Translations under genes and position numbers: made by a program | In this document: in pieces, positions 14,001 to 23,118 of the stretch | Position numbering within the stretch: position 1 is the stretch's first letter | Layout of the letters: each line of letters starts with the position of its first letter | Notes under the pieces: generated by a model | Seen by the model: only the letters and a program-made list of their open reading frames with translations | What the model was told of the DNA's origin: nothing | Databases searched by the model: none | DNA from: Spodoptera frugiperda | Taxonomy: Eukaryota; Arthropoda; Insecta; Lepidoptera; Noctuidae | Length of the DNA stretch: 64,000 nucleotides | Assembly: GCF_023101765.2 (NCBI RefSeq) | Contig: NC_064230.1 | Location: 3,906,001-3,970,000, forward strand | Direction of reading: 5' to 3'

Positions 14001-15541
14001 TCTGTATTCTTTATAGGAGAGCGCGACAATTACATTGGCCTCCGGTAACATCACCCACGCAATACAACGTAACGTAACGCAAGCGTTGTTTCACGTCGGT
14101 TTTCTGCTCGGCCGTGGTATCACTCCGGTCGAGCCGGCCCATTCGTGCCGAAGCATGGCTCTCCCACACTTGATTATTGTCTAATGTTTGCATGGAAGTA
14201 ACATTAGACAAATTGTTTGGGACAGCAGGGGAGCTACCAATAAATAATTAAGTCGTAGATATGCCATACAAACATTTTTTTTTAAGTGAATCGCCTTGCT
14301 ATATTCAATGTGAGATCCTCCATATTTTTAAGCTGGGTATTTTACCAAAAACCAACAACATTCCTAACTCTGAAAAATACTATACTGAAAACCATATCAA
14401 AATCGATTAAACCAAACGCGAGACAATCGCGCACAAACATACATAAATTGCATAAAGGTCAAATTGAGAACCTCTTTTTTGAAGTCAGTTAAAAATAAGT
14501 AACAATACATTTTCTTTTATGCAGCCTCCTAGAGGAATAAGCCACGATGTTTTTAGACTATGTAATGTACTATGGCGCCTATTGTATCGATCGCGTCTAT
14601 GGTGTAACCTTGAGTCGACATAAATGTAGTAGTTAGTATATTATGGGACTGTAGCGGGATACATGTATAGGTAGATATTCGACTTTATAATCAAAACGAT
14701 GTTTTTAGACTATGTAATAAAGCGCCTTTGTGATAGGAAGGTGTATGGTAGTTTGATTCGGTACTGTATTATAGATAGAATGATTGATTCAATTGGACTA
14801 TTCATTTTAGTAGTCGTATTATAATTCCTGATTATAAATTCAATATGATAAATGATACTGATTTTGCAAGTGAGTTATTTACTGTACAGAAATATATCTA
14901 CATCTTACACTAATAGACTGAAGCTGAAGAGCTTGCTTGTTTGAACGCGCTTATCTCTGGAACGAATTGAATAATTATTTAGTTTTTATTATTCCGAATT
15001 TCATTCATTCATTTCGTTTATTAGTCCGAATTGAATAATTCCTTTTTATTGAATAGTCCATTTTTTATCGATAAAAGTTGGCCTATTTTCGACCGGAGTG
15101 ATACCACGGCCTCACAGAAAACCGACGTTAAACAACGCTTGCGTTGTGTTTCGTTGTGTGAGTGAGGTTACCGGAGGCCCAATTATTCCCCTTGCAACCC
15201 TTCAATTCTTAACCCCCAATTGGCTGACAAACAGACTTGTAACGCCTCTCGTGTTTCGGGTGTCTAAAGGCGATTGCTTACCATCAGGTAATCCGTCTGC
15301 TCGTATACCGACTTATACCACAAAAAAGTGAGTTACATAAATATTACTATAGAAGATAATAAATGTTTTATTAGCTTCTACCAGACGCTTCGCCGGCGAT
15401 CCCGTGGGATAAAAAGTACCGTTTGCATTCAAAAACAAAAGCTGAATATTTGTATTCTTTTTTTTTCAGGTTCACGTAACCAGGGTCCCGGAAGGTGTGG
15501 AGCCGACAGCCTTCAAACAGAACTTCCAAGATTGGAATTAA
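2016..15541 (+). CDS. Gelsolin-like actin-severing protein, copy 1 (5' partial)
   Basis: Nine exons read in one open frame: 2016-2090, 3149-3341, 7030-7145, 7857-8034, 9026-9126, 10219-10335, 12514-12585, 12976-13038, 15470-15541, giving 328 codons plus TAA. All introns are GT-AG with phases 0,1,0,1,0,0,0,0. The product matches the three gelsolin repeats of copy 2: the first exon reads DFEPVAV, later ones SGFNHV and GDCFILD. Gelsolin-family proteins bind, sever and cap actin filaments, usually under calcium control. The exons for the signal peptide and start of repeat 1 (the first 64 residues in copy 2) are absent and should lie left of the window. The acceptor at 10218 is preferred over 10200 because it gives the same 117-base exon as copy 2; the alternative adds six codons. 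The last exon ends FQDWN-stop, about 10 residues short of copy 2. No internal stop or frameshift was seen, so it is probably functional. Confidence 0.85.
2137..2227 (+). mobile_element. SINE B head
   Basis: GGCTGGGCAACTGGCTGCCG, a B-box-like TTCGATTCCC, AGCAACTCTTTATGTGATCC. It runs straight into the R1 LINE fragment. Confidence 0.62.
2228..2492 (+). pseudogene. R1-clade-like LINE ORF2 C-terminal fragment
   Basis: The translation gives WPVLDDWLGRKHGSLSFRVT, TQVLSGHGCFGKYLCRI and a cysteine/histidine knuckle C-H-C-V-H-C...TAQH, followed in a shifted frame by WEEQRRVLTG. This is the C-terminal zinc-knuckle end of R1-like non-LTR retrotransposon ORF2 proteins. It is GC-rich against its surroundings, frameshifted, and joined to a SINE B head on the left and SINE A on the right. 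Confidence 0.75.
2494..2806 (+). mobile_element. SINE A copy (RTE-tailed), 5'-truncated
   Basis: Runs from GAGTAATACCACGGCCTCAC through GAGGTTACCGGAGGCC and TGTCCATGGGCGGCGGCGAT to CATAAAAAAAG. The 3' half matches the end of the RTE fragment at 51.3 kb. Confidence 0.7.
2913..3028. mobile_element. Palindromic MITE (TTTACGTTTAAAG ends)
   Basis: TTTACGTTTAAAGTAATCGA at the left mirrors TCGATTACTTTAAACGCAAA at the right, with a second inner pair CTGATTGG/CCAATCAG. A related half lies at 12145-12230. Confidence 0.65.
3708..3862 (+). mobile_element. SINE D copy
   Basis: TTCTGCGGACTGTCTAGCGG to CCCCCTTAAAAAA. Similar, mostly shorter + copies lie at 8772-8940, 10366-10495, 24119-24300 (degenerate), 24829-24983, 54544-54640 and 58222-58277 (tail). 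Confidence 0.65.
4314..4510. mobile_element. GGTAAGCG MITE at a TTTAA target
   Basis: Ends GGTAAGCGTCCACACGCCCG and, reversed, GGTAAGCGTCCACAGGCCCG. Flanked by TTTAA on each side (4309-4313, 4511-4515). The empty site ACGGCTTTAATAGAAGGTAG is at about 29195-29214. Confidence 0.75.
5296..5425. mobile_element. Short Penelope-arm palindromic derivative with ~13-bp TSD
   Basis: It begins TTATGTTATCGGCTTACTCA and ends with ATAACATAATAATTAATTTA plus the same tail (CTCACGAAAGTTACAATAAA). The inner arm is mostly deleted. Flanks TATCTGGTAGTCA (5283-5295) and TATCTGGAAGTCA (5426-5438) differ at one base. Confidence 0.72.
5680..6025 (-). mobile_element. SINE A copy interrupted by a SINE B tail
   Basis: The reversed copy starts TTTTATGGTATAAGTCGG and ends GCATGGCTCTCCCACACTTA. 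Positions 5815-5893 are the reversed 3' end of a SINE B. Confidence 0.7.
7172..7383. mobile_element. GGGGCC palindromic MITE, complete
   Basis: Ends GGGGCCTTAGTCTGCTATTA and its reverse complement. Inside, two hairpins AGGGACGGAGCTATGTAGG/TTGTATAGCTCCGTCCCT stand in tandem. Almost the whole 212 bases can fold. In the intron after exon 7145 of gelsolin copy 1. Confidence 0.75.
7428..7715 (-). repeat. Repeat O, copy 1 of 3
   Basis: Reversed copy: ATGACTTGATTTAAACCACA to TACAGCTCTTCTGTGGTCAA, beside the GGGGCC MITE. Confidence 0.6.
8150..8402 (-). mobile_element. SINE C, full-length
   Basis: CTTTTATCCCCGAAGGGGTA at the 3' side; CCGGGAATCGAACCCGAGAT and CGACCACTCGACCAACGAGG at the tRNA head (A box reversed CCACTCGACCA). 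A CA microsatellite lies beside it (8129-8142). Confidence 0.75.
8938..8983. repeat. Short tandem repeat (15-16 bp unit x3)
   Basis: The unit CACCCGATTGATTTT occurs three times just before an exon of gelsolin copy 1. Confidence 0.8.
9379..9731 (-). mobile_element. SINE A copy with an internal hairpin
   Basis: Near full-length reversed copy. At 9468-9519 GTAACGCCTCTGATGTTTCG is followed, after an 8-base loop, by its reverse complement: a local head-to-head duplication. Confidence 0.7.
9878..10137. mobile_element. RT-less palindromic Penelope-arm element with 14-bp TSD
   Basis: Two inverted copies of the outer arm of the Penelope-like element (TTATCGGCTTA..CACGTAA at each end) with a short centre (CTGCTACTCAGTAGCAG). 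The left end bears the tail seen at the right end of the 40-42 kb element. The flanks are a perfect direct repeat TAAGTTGCATGATA (9864-9877 and 10138-10151), so it inserted as this unit. It lies in an intron of gelsolin copy 1, 63 bases before the 10201 acceptor region. Confidence 0.82.
11119..11478. mobile_element. MITE G, complete copy
   Basis: Inverted ends GTGCTTTTCCACCAGAGAGA and, from the right, GTGTTTTTCCACTAGAGATG. No ORF. It lies in an intron of gelsolin copy 1. Other copies are at about 17165-17805 (two nested insertions), 35690-35890 (partial), and 58277-58300 plus 63341-63405 (split by the LINE). Confidence 0.75.
12266..12470 (-). mobile_element. SINE D copy with an internal 56-bp palindrome
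   Basis: A family D copy whose middle is duplicated head-to-head: AGAAGGAACGGGGTGGTTTT meets its reverse complement with ATGA at the centre (12346-12401). Confidence 0.7.
13125..13369 (-). mobile_element. SINE A copy
   Basis: Reversed, from TTATGGTATAAGCCGGTAAA to CAGTCAAGCCGACCCATTCG. In the last intron of gelsolin copy 1. Partial copies nearby: 3590-3710 (+), 6408-6568 (+), 7741-7794 (-, head only), 14034-14171 (-). Confidence 0.65.
13426..13501. repeat. 76-bp hairpin MITE
   Basis: AATGGTTATTTAAACTGGTC and CCTTAG pair with CTAAGGACTGGGTTAAGTAA CCATT. A related end is at 49232-49262 (TTAACCCAGTCCTT). Confidence 0.6.
13814..14012 (-). mobile_element. SINE D, longer copy
   Basis: Reversed family D: T9 (tail), TCTCCCGCCTTGGGCGAGGC, CCCGCTAGGTAGTCCGCAGC, AGCCCTACTGGATCCCGTCT. 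In the last intron of gelsolin copy 1. Confidence 0.7.
15089..15327 (+). mobile_element. SINE A copy
   Basis: GACCGGAGTGATACCACGGC to CCGACTTATACCACAAAAAA. Ends 143 bases before the last exon of gelsolin copy 1. Confidence 0.68.
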
Positions 15542-15664
15542 TTTTTTACATATTTTTATACAACACAACAACTCCACTCATTTTTGTAAGAACAATTGGT
15601 TCAATAGAAATTTTTGATACAATGTATAAAACAAAGTCGTATCTATGTATGTATGTGATCCGCC

Positions 15665-15965
15665 TTCAAAATTTAATGTGGCAACCTCAATTTTTTTAAG
15701 TCGGGTAATATACCCAAAACCTTTTTCTAAAAATTACATAGAAAGGCGTTACTTTGCGGAAATCCAATTATAACAACAATACAGTAAGATTTTTAGTTTT
15801 TATATATACATAGTAAAAGTGGAATTAAAACTTCCCAAAGTCTAAAAATGACTTTACTGAAAACTACATCAATATTTGTTCAGCCAAACGCGAGATATTC
15901 GCGCACAAATATACATACATACAGGTCAAACTAAGAACCTCCTTTTTTTGAAGTCGGTTAAAAAT
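15665..15965. repeat. Repeat I (GCGCACAAA/CGCGAGAT family)
   Basis: TTTAAGTCGGGTAATATACC, CCAAACGCGAGATATTCGCG and GAACCTCCTTTTTTTGAAGTC. Relatives: 14290-14495, 25545-25672, 27375-27545, 33160-33310, 47915-48135, 54650-54850. It begins about 125 bases after the gelsolin copy 1 stop. Confidence 0.58.
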
Positions 15966-16194
15966 TAAGTACTCAACCACGCACATTATAACATGAGGAT
16001 CTCTAAAATTTTTGGACATACTAGTCATACATAATAGTTAACTGGTGAAGTCGGGTTCGATTCCCGAGTCAAGTATTTTAATTTCGTGATTTTTGTTTAG
16101 TATTGCTTAGCAATAGATATAATCTTTTTTATTATAATAATGGGACTTTTAACATAATTGGCGAAAAGAAATACATATATTCATGTTTTTCTTT

Positions 16195-16410
16195 AAAAAA
16201 CGTTGCCCCACACTAAGATTTTCACCTGTGTCGTAGGTGCGTTTACAAACATTCAATTTCACATTGTACAGTGGCATTAAATATCGTAATGTGCAAGTGT
16301 ACCTCTGCCTACCCGTTTAGGCATAAAAGGCGTGATGTTACAAAGAGTTGCTCTGTGCGGGGGAATCGAACCTGCTACACGTTGCGCGGCAGCCGATTAC
16401 CTGTGCAGTC
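16195..16410 (-). mobile_element. SINE B interrupted by a SINE C tail
   Basis: Reversed tail (ACGTTGCCCCACACTAAGAT) at 16200, head (GGGGGAATCGAACCTGCTAC) at 16360, and a SINE C 3' fragment between them. Confidence 0.62.
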
Positions 16411-16839
16411 GAATATTGATAGTTACCTATAATATTCTATAATATTGCTAGCTCCAACGTCACGCCTTTATTCCCGAAAGGGTAGGCAGAGGTGCACATT
16501 ACGGCACGTAATGCCGCTATACAATGTACTATATTAATACAATATACTGCCAACTCCTTTCAAGTAAATAGTCGTTATGTTATGGTCCCTTATACATGCA
16601 CAAACTTGCATTACCTATTAATTGCATTTCTACATAATAATAATAATATATTATTTTTTCTTTTATTTCGAATATTACTCTTAATATAGATCTATCTCAC
16701 AATATCTGATTGATTTTTAATGTCGCTTTAACTGAAATTATAATATATTATAGTTACTTTTGCCCGTGACTTCGCCCGTGTTAAATAGTCTTATTATTAT
16801 TGGAATAGTCTTGTTATTAATGGAATTTATCAAAATGTA

Positions 16840-16973
16840 CCTTAAATTCCTAACCCCCATAAGACCGGCAACGCACTTGTAAAGCCTCTGGTGTTTCAAG
16901 TATCCATGGGCGGCGGCGATTGCTTACCATCAGATGATCGGCCCGCTCGTTTGGCCTATTCAAAAAAAAAAAA
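16840..16973 (+). mobile_element. SINE A 3' half
   Basis: CCTTAAATTCCTAACCCCCA to an A13 run; lacks the head. Confidence 0.6.
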
Positions 16974-17301
16974 AATCAATAGTCAGATATTGTGGAATAA
17001 GTCTTAAAAAAATGTACTTATTTTTACTAATAATACTTTTGTGATTTTGTATTTTTAATTAATTTTATTTTATCGTTAAATTATAATAATGATATTTTAA
17101 TCGAATACAGTATTTTTTATAAAAAGTCTACTTTTTGTTTTATTTCTCAATCCTCCTTTGCTCTGAAAGTGTAATAATTAAGCTGCAAAACTATGTGACC
17201 GTTTCCACTGATACTAAGCTATGTAGCTGAGCAAGGAAGACGTGTAACGAAGTCAATAATATGCGCCGCCGCAAAGTAGCTGCTGTAGGTACCCTGCTCT
17301 G

Positions 17302-17449
17302 CTGCGGACTACCTAGCGGGTTTACCGGGGCTCCGGTTCGAAAATCAGGAGTAGGAACGGGGTGGTTTTTAGTCAGTAAGAGTGAAACACTCCTCTCGCC
17401 TCGCCCAAGGCGAGAAAAGTCATTGGATGATTTTCCCCTCTCAAAAAAA
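17302..17449 (+). mobile_element. SINE D copy with 14-bp target duplication
   Basis: Starts CTGCGGACTACCTAGCGGGT and ends in A7. Flanks GGTACCCTGCTCTG (17288-17301) and GGTACCCTGCTGTG (17450-17463) differ at one base. The empty site is seen in the sister MITE at about 11260. An A tail plus a 14-bp duplication shows family D moved by target-primed reverse transcription. Confidence 0.82.
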
Positions 17450-17578
17450 GGTACCCTGCTGTGCACATACCGTAGCTACACCACTGGCGACCATCTATAG
17501 CACATATCCATAGTACTTACGCATCTTTCCATATGAAAACATATCGTAGCTGAGTCCTTTTCCACCAGTGCCAAGCTA

Positions 17579-17718
17579 CGGTAAAACGAGGTGAATAGAA
17601 TTCAAAGGGTAAATAGGCACAGGAATGGAGTGAATATTTGTTAGAACATTTAACCAACATTTATTCACCCCTCTTCTTATCTATTCACCCCTCGAATTCT
17701 ATTCACCCTGTTTTACGG
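17579..17718. mobile_element. 140-bp TA-flanked MITE nested in MITE G
   Basis: The ends CGGTAAAACGAGGTGAATAG and, reversed, CGTAAAACAGGGTGAATAG are inverted repeats bracketed by TA (17577-17578, 17719-17720). The other MITE G copy at about 11391 has the uninterrupted site GCTAAGCTATGTGTACC, so insertion into one TA is directly visible. Confidence 0.82.
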
Positions 17719-17770
17719 TATGTGTACCAAAATGAATATGATTGGTGGAAGTCAAACGCATACACAGCAA

Positions 17771-18517
17771 CGTACCATAGCATATCTCTGGTGGAAAAGC
17801 ATCCTTAATCCTTGAGAACCCACATTATTTCATATTTGTCAGTCGAGGCCAAATTTTCCATAGATGCTTGTCGGTCTCTTTAACCTAATCTTGTCAGAGT
17901 GACGTCACAATAACATCATTCAACACGGTTGTATAATCTGGCACAGTTACGTCACAATACACAATCAGTGTTGCCAACCATACTGTTTAAAACAGTATTA
18001 TACTGTTTTTCACTACATTGTACATTTTAATGTTCAACAAAAATAAAGTAAAGGATTGTTGGGGAATTGAGGTTGGGAAGATTGGGAATTGGGCCTCCGG
18101 TTACCTCACTTGTATACATAACGAAACACAACGCAAGCGTTGTTTCACGTTGGTTTTCTGTGAGGCCGTGGTATCACTCCGGTCGAGCCGGCCCATTTGT
18201 GCCGAAGCATGGCTCTCCTACACTTAAAAAAATATAAAATACTACTACTACTTAATTTAATAAAAAAAATAGGTCCTTCCTTATTTTAATTACAATTCGA
18301 ATGTGGTGAGGCTTATGAAGGTTTTAAAAATGACTCGAAATTAATAAGCACCATAAAATATGTTTATAAAATCAAATACTGTTGATTTTTGTAAAATACT
18401 GTTTATTTTACTTCTCTGCCCTAAATATACTTTAATTCCTGTCAAAAGTTGACAACCCTGTATACACAATGGCTGTTTTCGTTGTTGTATCTGCCTATCT
18501 CATTGAGTAACAGGTAC
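17771..18517. repeat. Tandem duplication, unit 1
   Basis: From the MITE G right end through GTCACAATAACATCATTCAA, GTTGCCAACCATACTGTTTA, a SINE A and ATGGCTGTTTTCGTTGTTGT. Every landmark recurs in order in 18518-19334. Confidence 0.78.
18056..18221 (-). mobile_element. SINE A inside tandem duplication, copy 1
   Basis: Reversed head half, TTGTTGGGGAATTGAGG to GCATGGCTCTCCTACACTTA. The same insertion is present in the second duplicate (18802-18963), so it predates the duplication. Confidence 0.7.
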
Positions 18518-19334
18518 ACGTAGCATAGCACATCTCTGGTAGGAAAGCACCGTTAGTCCTAGAAAACCCATAGTAATTAATTTTTGTCTGTCGAGGTCAA
18601 AACGATGGGAGTTTGCCGGCCTCCTTTGCCTAATCTCGTCAGCGTGACGTCACAATAGCATCATTCAACACGGTTGTATAATCTGTCATAGTTACGTCAT
18701 AAAACACAATCAGTGTTGCCAACCATACTGTTAAAAACAGTATTATACTGTTTTTCACTACATTGTACATTTTAATGTTTAACAAATATAAAGTAAAGGA
18801 TTGTTGGGGATTTGGGATTGGGAAGATTGGGAATTAGGCCTCCGGTTACTTCACTTAAACAATGAAACACAACGCAAGCGTTGTTTCACGTCGGTTTTCT
18901 TTGCGGCAGTGGTATCACTTCAGGCAAGCCTTCCCATTGCCGAAGCATGGCTCTCCCATACTTAAAAATATATAAAATACTACTTTTCAGTATCAACATG
19001 TCGGATAAACACTAAGTTTGAATATTGTTTTTCAGTAATAGAGAAAAGCTTCCCATAATTTATTAAAAAAATTTACTCCTTACTTATTTTAATTACATTT
19101 TAAATGTGGTGAGGCGTATAAAGGTTTTAAAAATGACTCGAAATTGATAAGCACTATAAAATAAAATATGGAAAAAATAAAATACTGTTGATTTTTGTAA
19201 AATACTGTTTATTTTACTTCTGTGCCCTAAATATACTTTAGGTAATTATTGTAAAAAAGTTGGCAACCCTATATGTAGGTATACACAATGGCTGTTTACG
19301 ATGTTGTATCTGCCTATCTCATTGAGTGACAGGT
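18518..19334. repeat. Tandem duplication, unit 2
   Basis: Same order of landmarks (GTCACAATAGCATCATTCAA, GTTGCCAACCATACTGTTAA, SINE A, ATGGCTGTTTACGATGTTGT), with about 70 extra bases after the SINE. A short third echo is at 19540-19583. Confidence 0.78.
18802..18963 (-). mobile_element. SINE A inside tandem duplication, copy 2
   Basis: Counterpart of 18056-18221 at the same position in the duplicated unit, more diverged (CAGGCAAGCCTTCCCATTGC). Confidence 0.68.
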
Positions 19335-19429
19335 GTGAAGATATAATGTATGCAAGTGAGTAGAGTTACCAGTTGCTAAATGACGTGTTGACAGGCCAAT
19401 GAAGTCTGAATGACAAGTTTTGGTGTAGG

Positions 19430-19545
19430 AGCAGGGGGCCTACTCTAATTCAACGAACGAATGAACGAACGAAAAAACTTCGCAGATTGCATACTACAAT
19501 TCTATTTATTGCGAACTTTCGTGAACAAAAATACTTACGATGTTG
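19430..19545 (-). repeat. CGAA-microsatellite-bearing repeat
   Basis: GGGGGCCTACTCTAATTCAA, (CGAA)n, CTTCGCAGATTGCATACTAC. The reversed copy with a longer (GTTC)n is at 39610-39714. Confidence 0.6.
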
Positions 19546-19682
19546 TATCTGCCTATCCCGATGAGTGACAGGTGTGATGATAACTATAATGTATAAATAT
19601 AAGTTACTAAATGATGCGTTGACAGTCCAATGAAGACTGAATGATAAGTTGACACGAAATTGACAATGGTAGGTCAACGTCA

Positions 19683-19970
19683 ACGTCACGCCTCTTATCC
19701 CAGAAGGGGTAGGCAGAGGTGCTCGTTACGACACGTAATGCCGCTATACAATGTACAGTTGTACAGTGTACACCCATTTTTCACCATTTATGTTATAAGT
19801 CCCATGTAATAGAGGGTGAGCCTATTGCCATATACTGGACACAATTCCAGACTCCGTGCTTCTACTGAGAAATTTTCGAAAAGCCCAGTAATACTTTGCT
19901 CGACCCGGGAATCGAACCAGAGACCCCTTGTAAGGCAGTCGCACTTGCGACCACTCGATCAACGAGACAG
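19683..19970 (-). mobile_element. SINE C, full-length
   Basis: GTCACGCCTCTTATCCCAGA to GACCACTCGATCAACGAGAC. It gives an uninterrupted reference for the site hit by SINE B at 26942. Confidence 0.74.
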
Positions 19971-20111
19971 ACAATGGTAGGTATATTATACAAATGTTGA
20001 TAGGAAACTTTATACATTCAATAGCAGTCGACAGCTCTGAGTTGTTGAAATTTATGTAATAATTAATTAAAATAAATAAGGATTTTTATCGGCTATGAAT
20101 ACAATCACAAA

Positions 20112-20560
20112 TAAGACCCTTCCCAATAATTTTCCCAGTACCCAATTCCCTAAAAATCCTCAAATTCCTCACCCCCAAAAGGCTGGCAACGCACTTGTAA
20201 TGCCTTTGGTGTTTCGGGTGTGCATGTGCAGCGACGATTGCTTACCATCAGGTGATCCGTCCGATTATACCATAAAAAAAATTAATTCCTTACAGAATTT
20301 ATTTTAAAGTACCTAAATCTATATCTGCTTGCTAGAAACTTTTCATAGGCGCAATTAATATTGTGACTATGAAAAGAGTTACAAGTACAATTACTTGTAT
20401 AATAATACACTAATGTGATTAATCTTCCCAATCCCCAAATCCCCAACAACCCTTAAATTCCTAACCCCCATAAGAGCGTTGTTTAGAGTGTCTATAGGCG
20501 GCGGCGATTGCTTACCATCAGGTGATTCATCCACTCGTTTACCGGCTTATACCATAAAAA
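20112..20560 (+). mobile_element. Two SINE A 3' halves in direct order
   Basis: 20112-20279 and 20424-20560 each end in ACCATAAAAAA; both lack the head. Confidence 0.62.
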
Positions 20561-20842
20561 ATTATAATAGGTAATAATATGTGCACCTCTGTTTACCCAT
20601 TCAGTGTAAATAAGGTATGATGTAATTAAGGAAAGATATCTTCTTGAAATAATAAGGAAAACAAACAAATAAATATTATAACATTCCGTGAAATGTATTT
20701 TTCAGTAGAAATTATATATTTGTAATAAACAAAATTAATAATATTATTCTTTCTAGGTACCGTACGTACTACTTAACATTAAATGATAAAGTAAATAAAG
20801 TGTTATTCTCATAATTTTATCACACTTTTTGTTAGTATTTTT

Positions 20843-20947
20843 AGTGGAATGGTCGATTAACCGAGCAGACGGATCATCTGATGGCAAGCAATTAGCACCG
20901 CCCATGGTTACTCACAACACCAGAGAAGTTACAAGTCCCGTACGCAA
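20843..20947 (-). mobile_element. SINE A tail fragment
   Basis: GAATGGTCGATTAACCGAGC to GAGAAGTTACAAGTCCC, the reversed 3' end, directly before a SINE D. A similar reversed 3' half lies at 21359-21512. Confidence 0.58.
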
Positions 20948-21112
20948 AGAGCCATCAGACCACCACAGATGGGGCCCAGTAGGGCTGATGCCTGATCCGG
21001 AGCTGCGGACTACCTAGCGGGTTTACCGGGGCTCCGGCTCGAAAAGCATGTGTAGAAACGGGGTGGTTTTTAGTCAGTAAGAGTCTGACACTCCCTCTCG
21101 CGTCAACCAAAG
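20943..21112 (+). mobile_element. SINE D, longer copy
   Basis: Begins GCCATCAGACCACCACAGAT and continues through GGGCCCAGTAGGGCTGATGC into the family D body. It shows the 5' part missing from shorter copies. Confidence 0.7.
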
Positions 21113-21126
21113 CGTGGTACGGTATC

Positions 21127-21305
21127 GTATTTTTCTTCTCCTCTAATAATAATATCTTCTGATTTATTTCGTTGCGGGATCCAAGACAGTTCTTCATGTC
21201 TCTGAGACGTTAGACTTTAGTGTTCCGGTGTTTTCATGGTTGTATCTACTGTAGATCCTGGCTTATAGGAGTTGCAGCAGTTTTAGAGGTTGTTGCGATC
21301 TCGTC
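21127..21305 (+). repeat. Repeat N, copy 1
   Basis: TATTTCGTTGCGGGATCCAA, then TTCCGGTGTTTTCATGGTTG, matches 52388-52572 in the same order. The second copy ends in A10, suggesting a retroposon 3' end. Confidence 0.6.
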
Positions 21306-21512
21306 TCATAAGAAAAAGGCCTCTTCACGGGCAGATGAGTGGCAGATTGCAGTTTTTAATGGTACAAGCCGGTAAACAAGCAGTCGGATCACCAGATGGT
21401 AAGCAATCGCCGCCGCCCATGGACACTCGAAACACCAGAGGCGTTAGAAATGCGTTGCCGGCCTTTTCAGGGTTAGGAATTTAAGGGTTGTTGGGGAATC
21501 AGGGATTGGAAA

Positions 21513-22154
21513 GGTCCAGGTTTATCAGAATAATACTTACCGGTGTCTTTTTAGTAGTACCTCAATTAGCACTTACTTATTGCTATACCCACGTGAAGAC
21601 CTAGGGGTGATGACAAATGCATTATATTATATATAATAATCAAAAAGTAACCACAGGACTTGGTTTTTTAAATTAGTCATTTTAGTTTGTAATTGCAGAA
21701 TGACACATTACATAGTACCTATTTACTGTATACTCATACTATAACACATGGATAACCTATGAACCTTTGGTATACTGTCAAATACGGATTAAATCGTAAC
21801 TCATTATAAAAATGTGTACACAGCTGTTTGTTTGTACAAAATTTATTGACTGTTTATTTATTTATTTATTCATAATTCAACAACAACATAGACTTACAGT
21901 AATAGTAAGAAATCGTTTTTAAAATTACGTTACATTAAATAAAATCTTATGCAATAAAGATTGTAATGTATCAAAACATAAAATAAAGCACCTCGCACAT
22001 AAAATAAAATAAAATTATCAACTATAATTACTTTGTATCATTCAAATAACAAAATTTATTTTGATACAGTACCAAAACTATTTTAGGGAACAGAGAGTAA
22101 ATACATCCATCCATCGAACCACAAGACAATCGGCGAGGCGTCACCGCTTCATGG
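21513..22154. other. Intergenic AT-rich sequence without recognised feature
   Basis: Simple A/T-rich DNA with ATTTATTT runs near 21860; no repeat family or ORF recognised. Confidence 0.5.
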
Positions 22155-22275
22155 TGGATATCCCAAAGCCCGAGTGAATAGGTTGCTTATAGGCAGACGT
22201 GCTCCATCGTAGGCCGCATCATCACTTACCATCAGGCGAGATAGCGGCCAAACGTCGGCCCATTAAACATAAAAA
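22155..22275 (+). pseudogene. CR1-like LINE 3' end fragment
   Basis: AAAGCCCGAGTGAATAGGTT then the same 3' UTR, ending GGCCCATTAAACATAAAAAA. Only the last codons and UTR remain. Confidence 0.6.
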
Positions 22276-22284
22276 AGTTGATCG

Positions 22285-22566
22285 GTTTTTATGGTATAAA
22301 CCAGTTAATAAGCAGACGGATCACCTGAAGGTAAGCAATTATCACCGCCCATGGACACCCGAAACACTAGAGTCGTTACAAGTGCGTTGCCTGCCTTTTT
22401 AGGGAAATATGTAGAGAATAGGTAAGATAAGAAAGAAGGATAATTGGGCCTCCAGTAACCTCACTCACACAACGCAAGCGTTGTTTCACGTCGGTTTTCT
22501 GCTCGGCCGTGGTATCACTCCAGTCGAGCCGGCCCATTCGTGCCGAAGCATGGCTCTCCCACACTT
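22285..22566 (-). mobile_element. SINE A copy
   Basis: Near-complete reversed copy, TTTTTATGGTATAAACCAGT to GCATGGCTCTCCCACACTTA. A deleted copy lies at 24682-24824 (-). Confidence 0.68.
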
Positions 22567-22989
22567 AATGTGAACATGTGTCACCACACTTAAGAGAAAC
22601 TATGAAAATGGTTTTAAGGAAAACTCTTACGAGAAAACCCGAGGTATTAAAGCTGTATTAATTGAGGAAACATGGTAACAATGCTAAACAACAATAACAA
22701 ACAAATATTTTATATTATTATTTAAGTCATAATAAACCGCAAATAAAAATAATAATTCTTAGTACTATGACTATTACGAAAATTAGTACATAACTTATTT
22801 ACCTCAATTTAATATGATTCAAATTCTGTATGTTCGTTTGATACGGTCTAACGCCTAAACTGCTGAATCGATGTTGATGGGATTTAGTGTAAAGCTTTTA
22901 TCTCTAGGATTGGTTATTTCTTCGGTCAAGTGGTAGTAGTTAAGCCTAAAATGGGATCTGAGGTTCGATTTTTAAGTTAGGCTAATTAT

Positions 22990-23118
22990 GATGTGGTCGC
23001 AAGTGCGACTGCCGGACAAAGTGTCTCGGATTCGATACCCGGGTCGAGCAAAAGCAAAGCATCTTTAATACGTACATGCACCTCTGTCAGTCCCCTCAGT
23101 GAATGAAAAGCGTGATGA
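22990..23118 (+). mobile_element. SINE C, internally deleted
   Basis: GATGTGGTCGCAAGTGCGAC, a degenerate B box, then directly CACCTCTGTCAGTCCCCTCA and GAAAAGCGTGATG. Tail-only copies: 16262-16333 (+), 16459-16528 (-), 25735-25792 (+), 28682-28795 (+), 50690-50758 (+); head-only: 57258-57340 (+). Confidence 0.6.

Larger units (their letters stand above)
17165..17805. mobile_element. MITE G copy with two nested insertions
   Basis: Matches the 11119-11478 copy but contains a SINE D insertion (17302-17449) and a TA-flanked MITE (17579-17718). Its right end runs into the tandem duplication starting near 17771. Confidence 0.75.

Noticed and set aside
2016..15541. Gelsolin copy 1 as a pseudogene
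   Set aside because: All nine exons are open and spliceable; the short C-terminus alone does not show loss of function.
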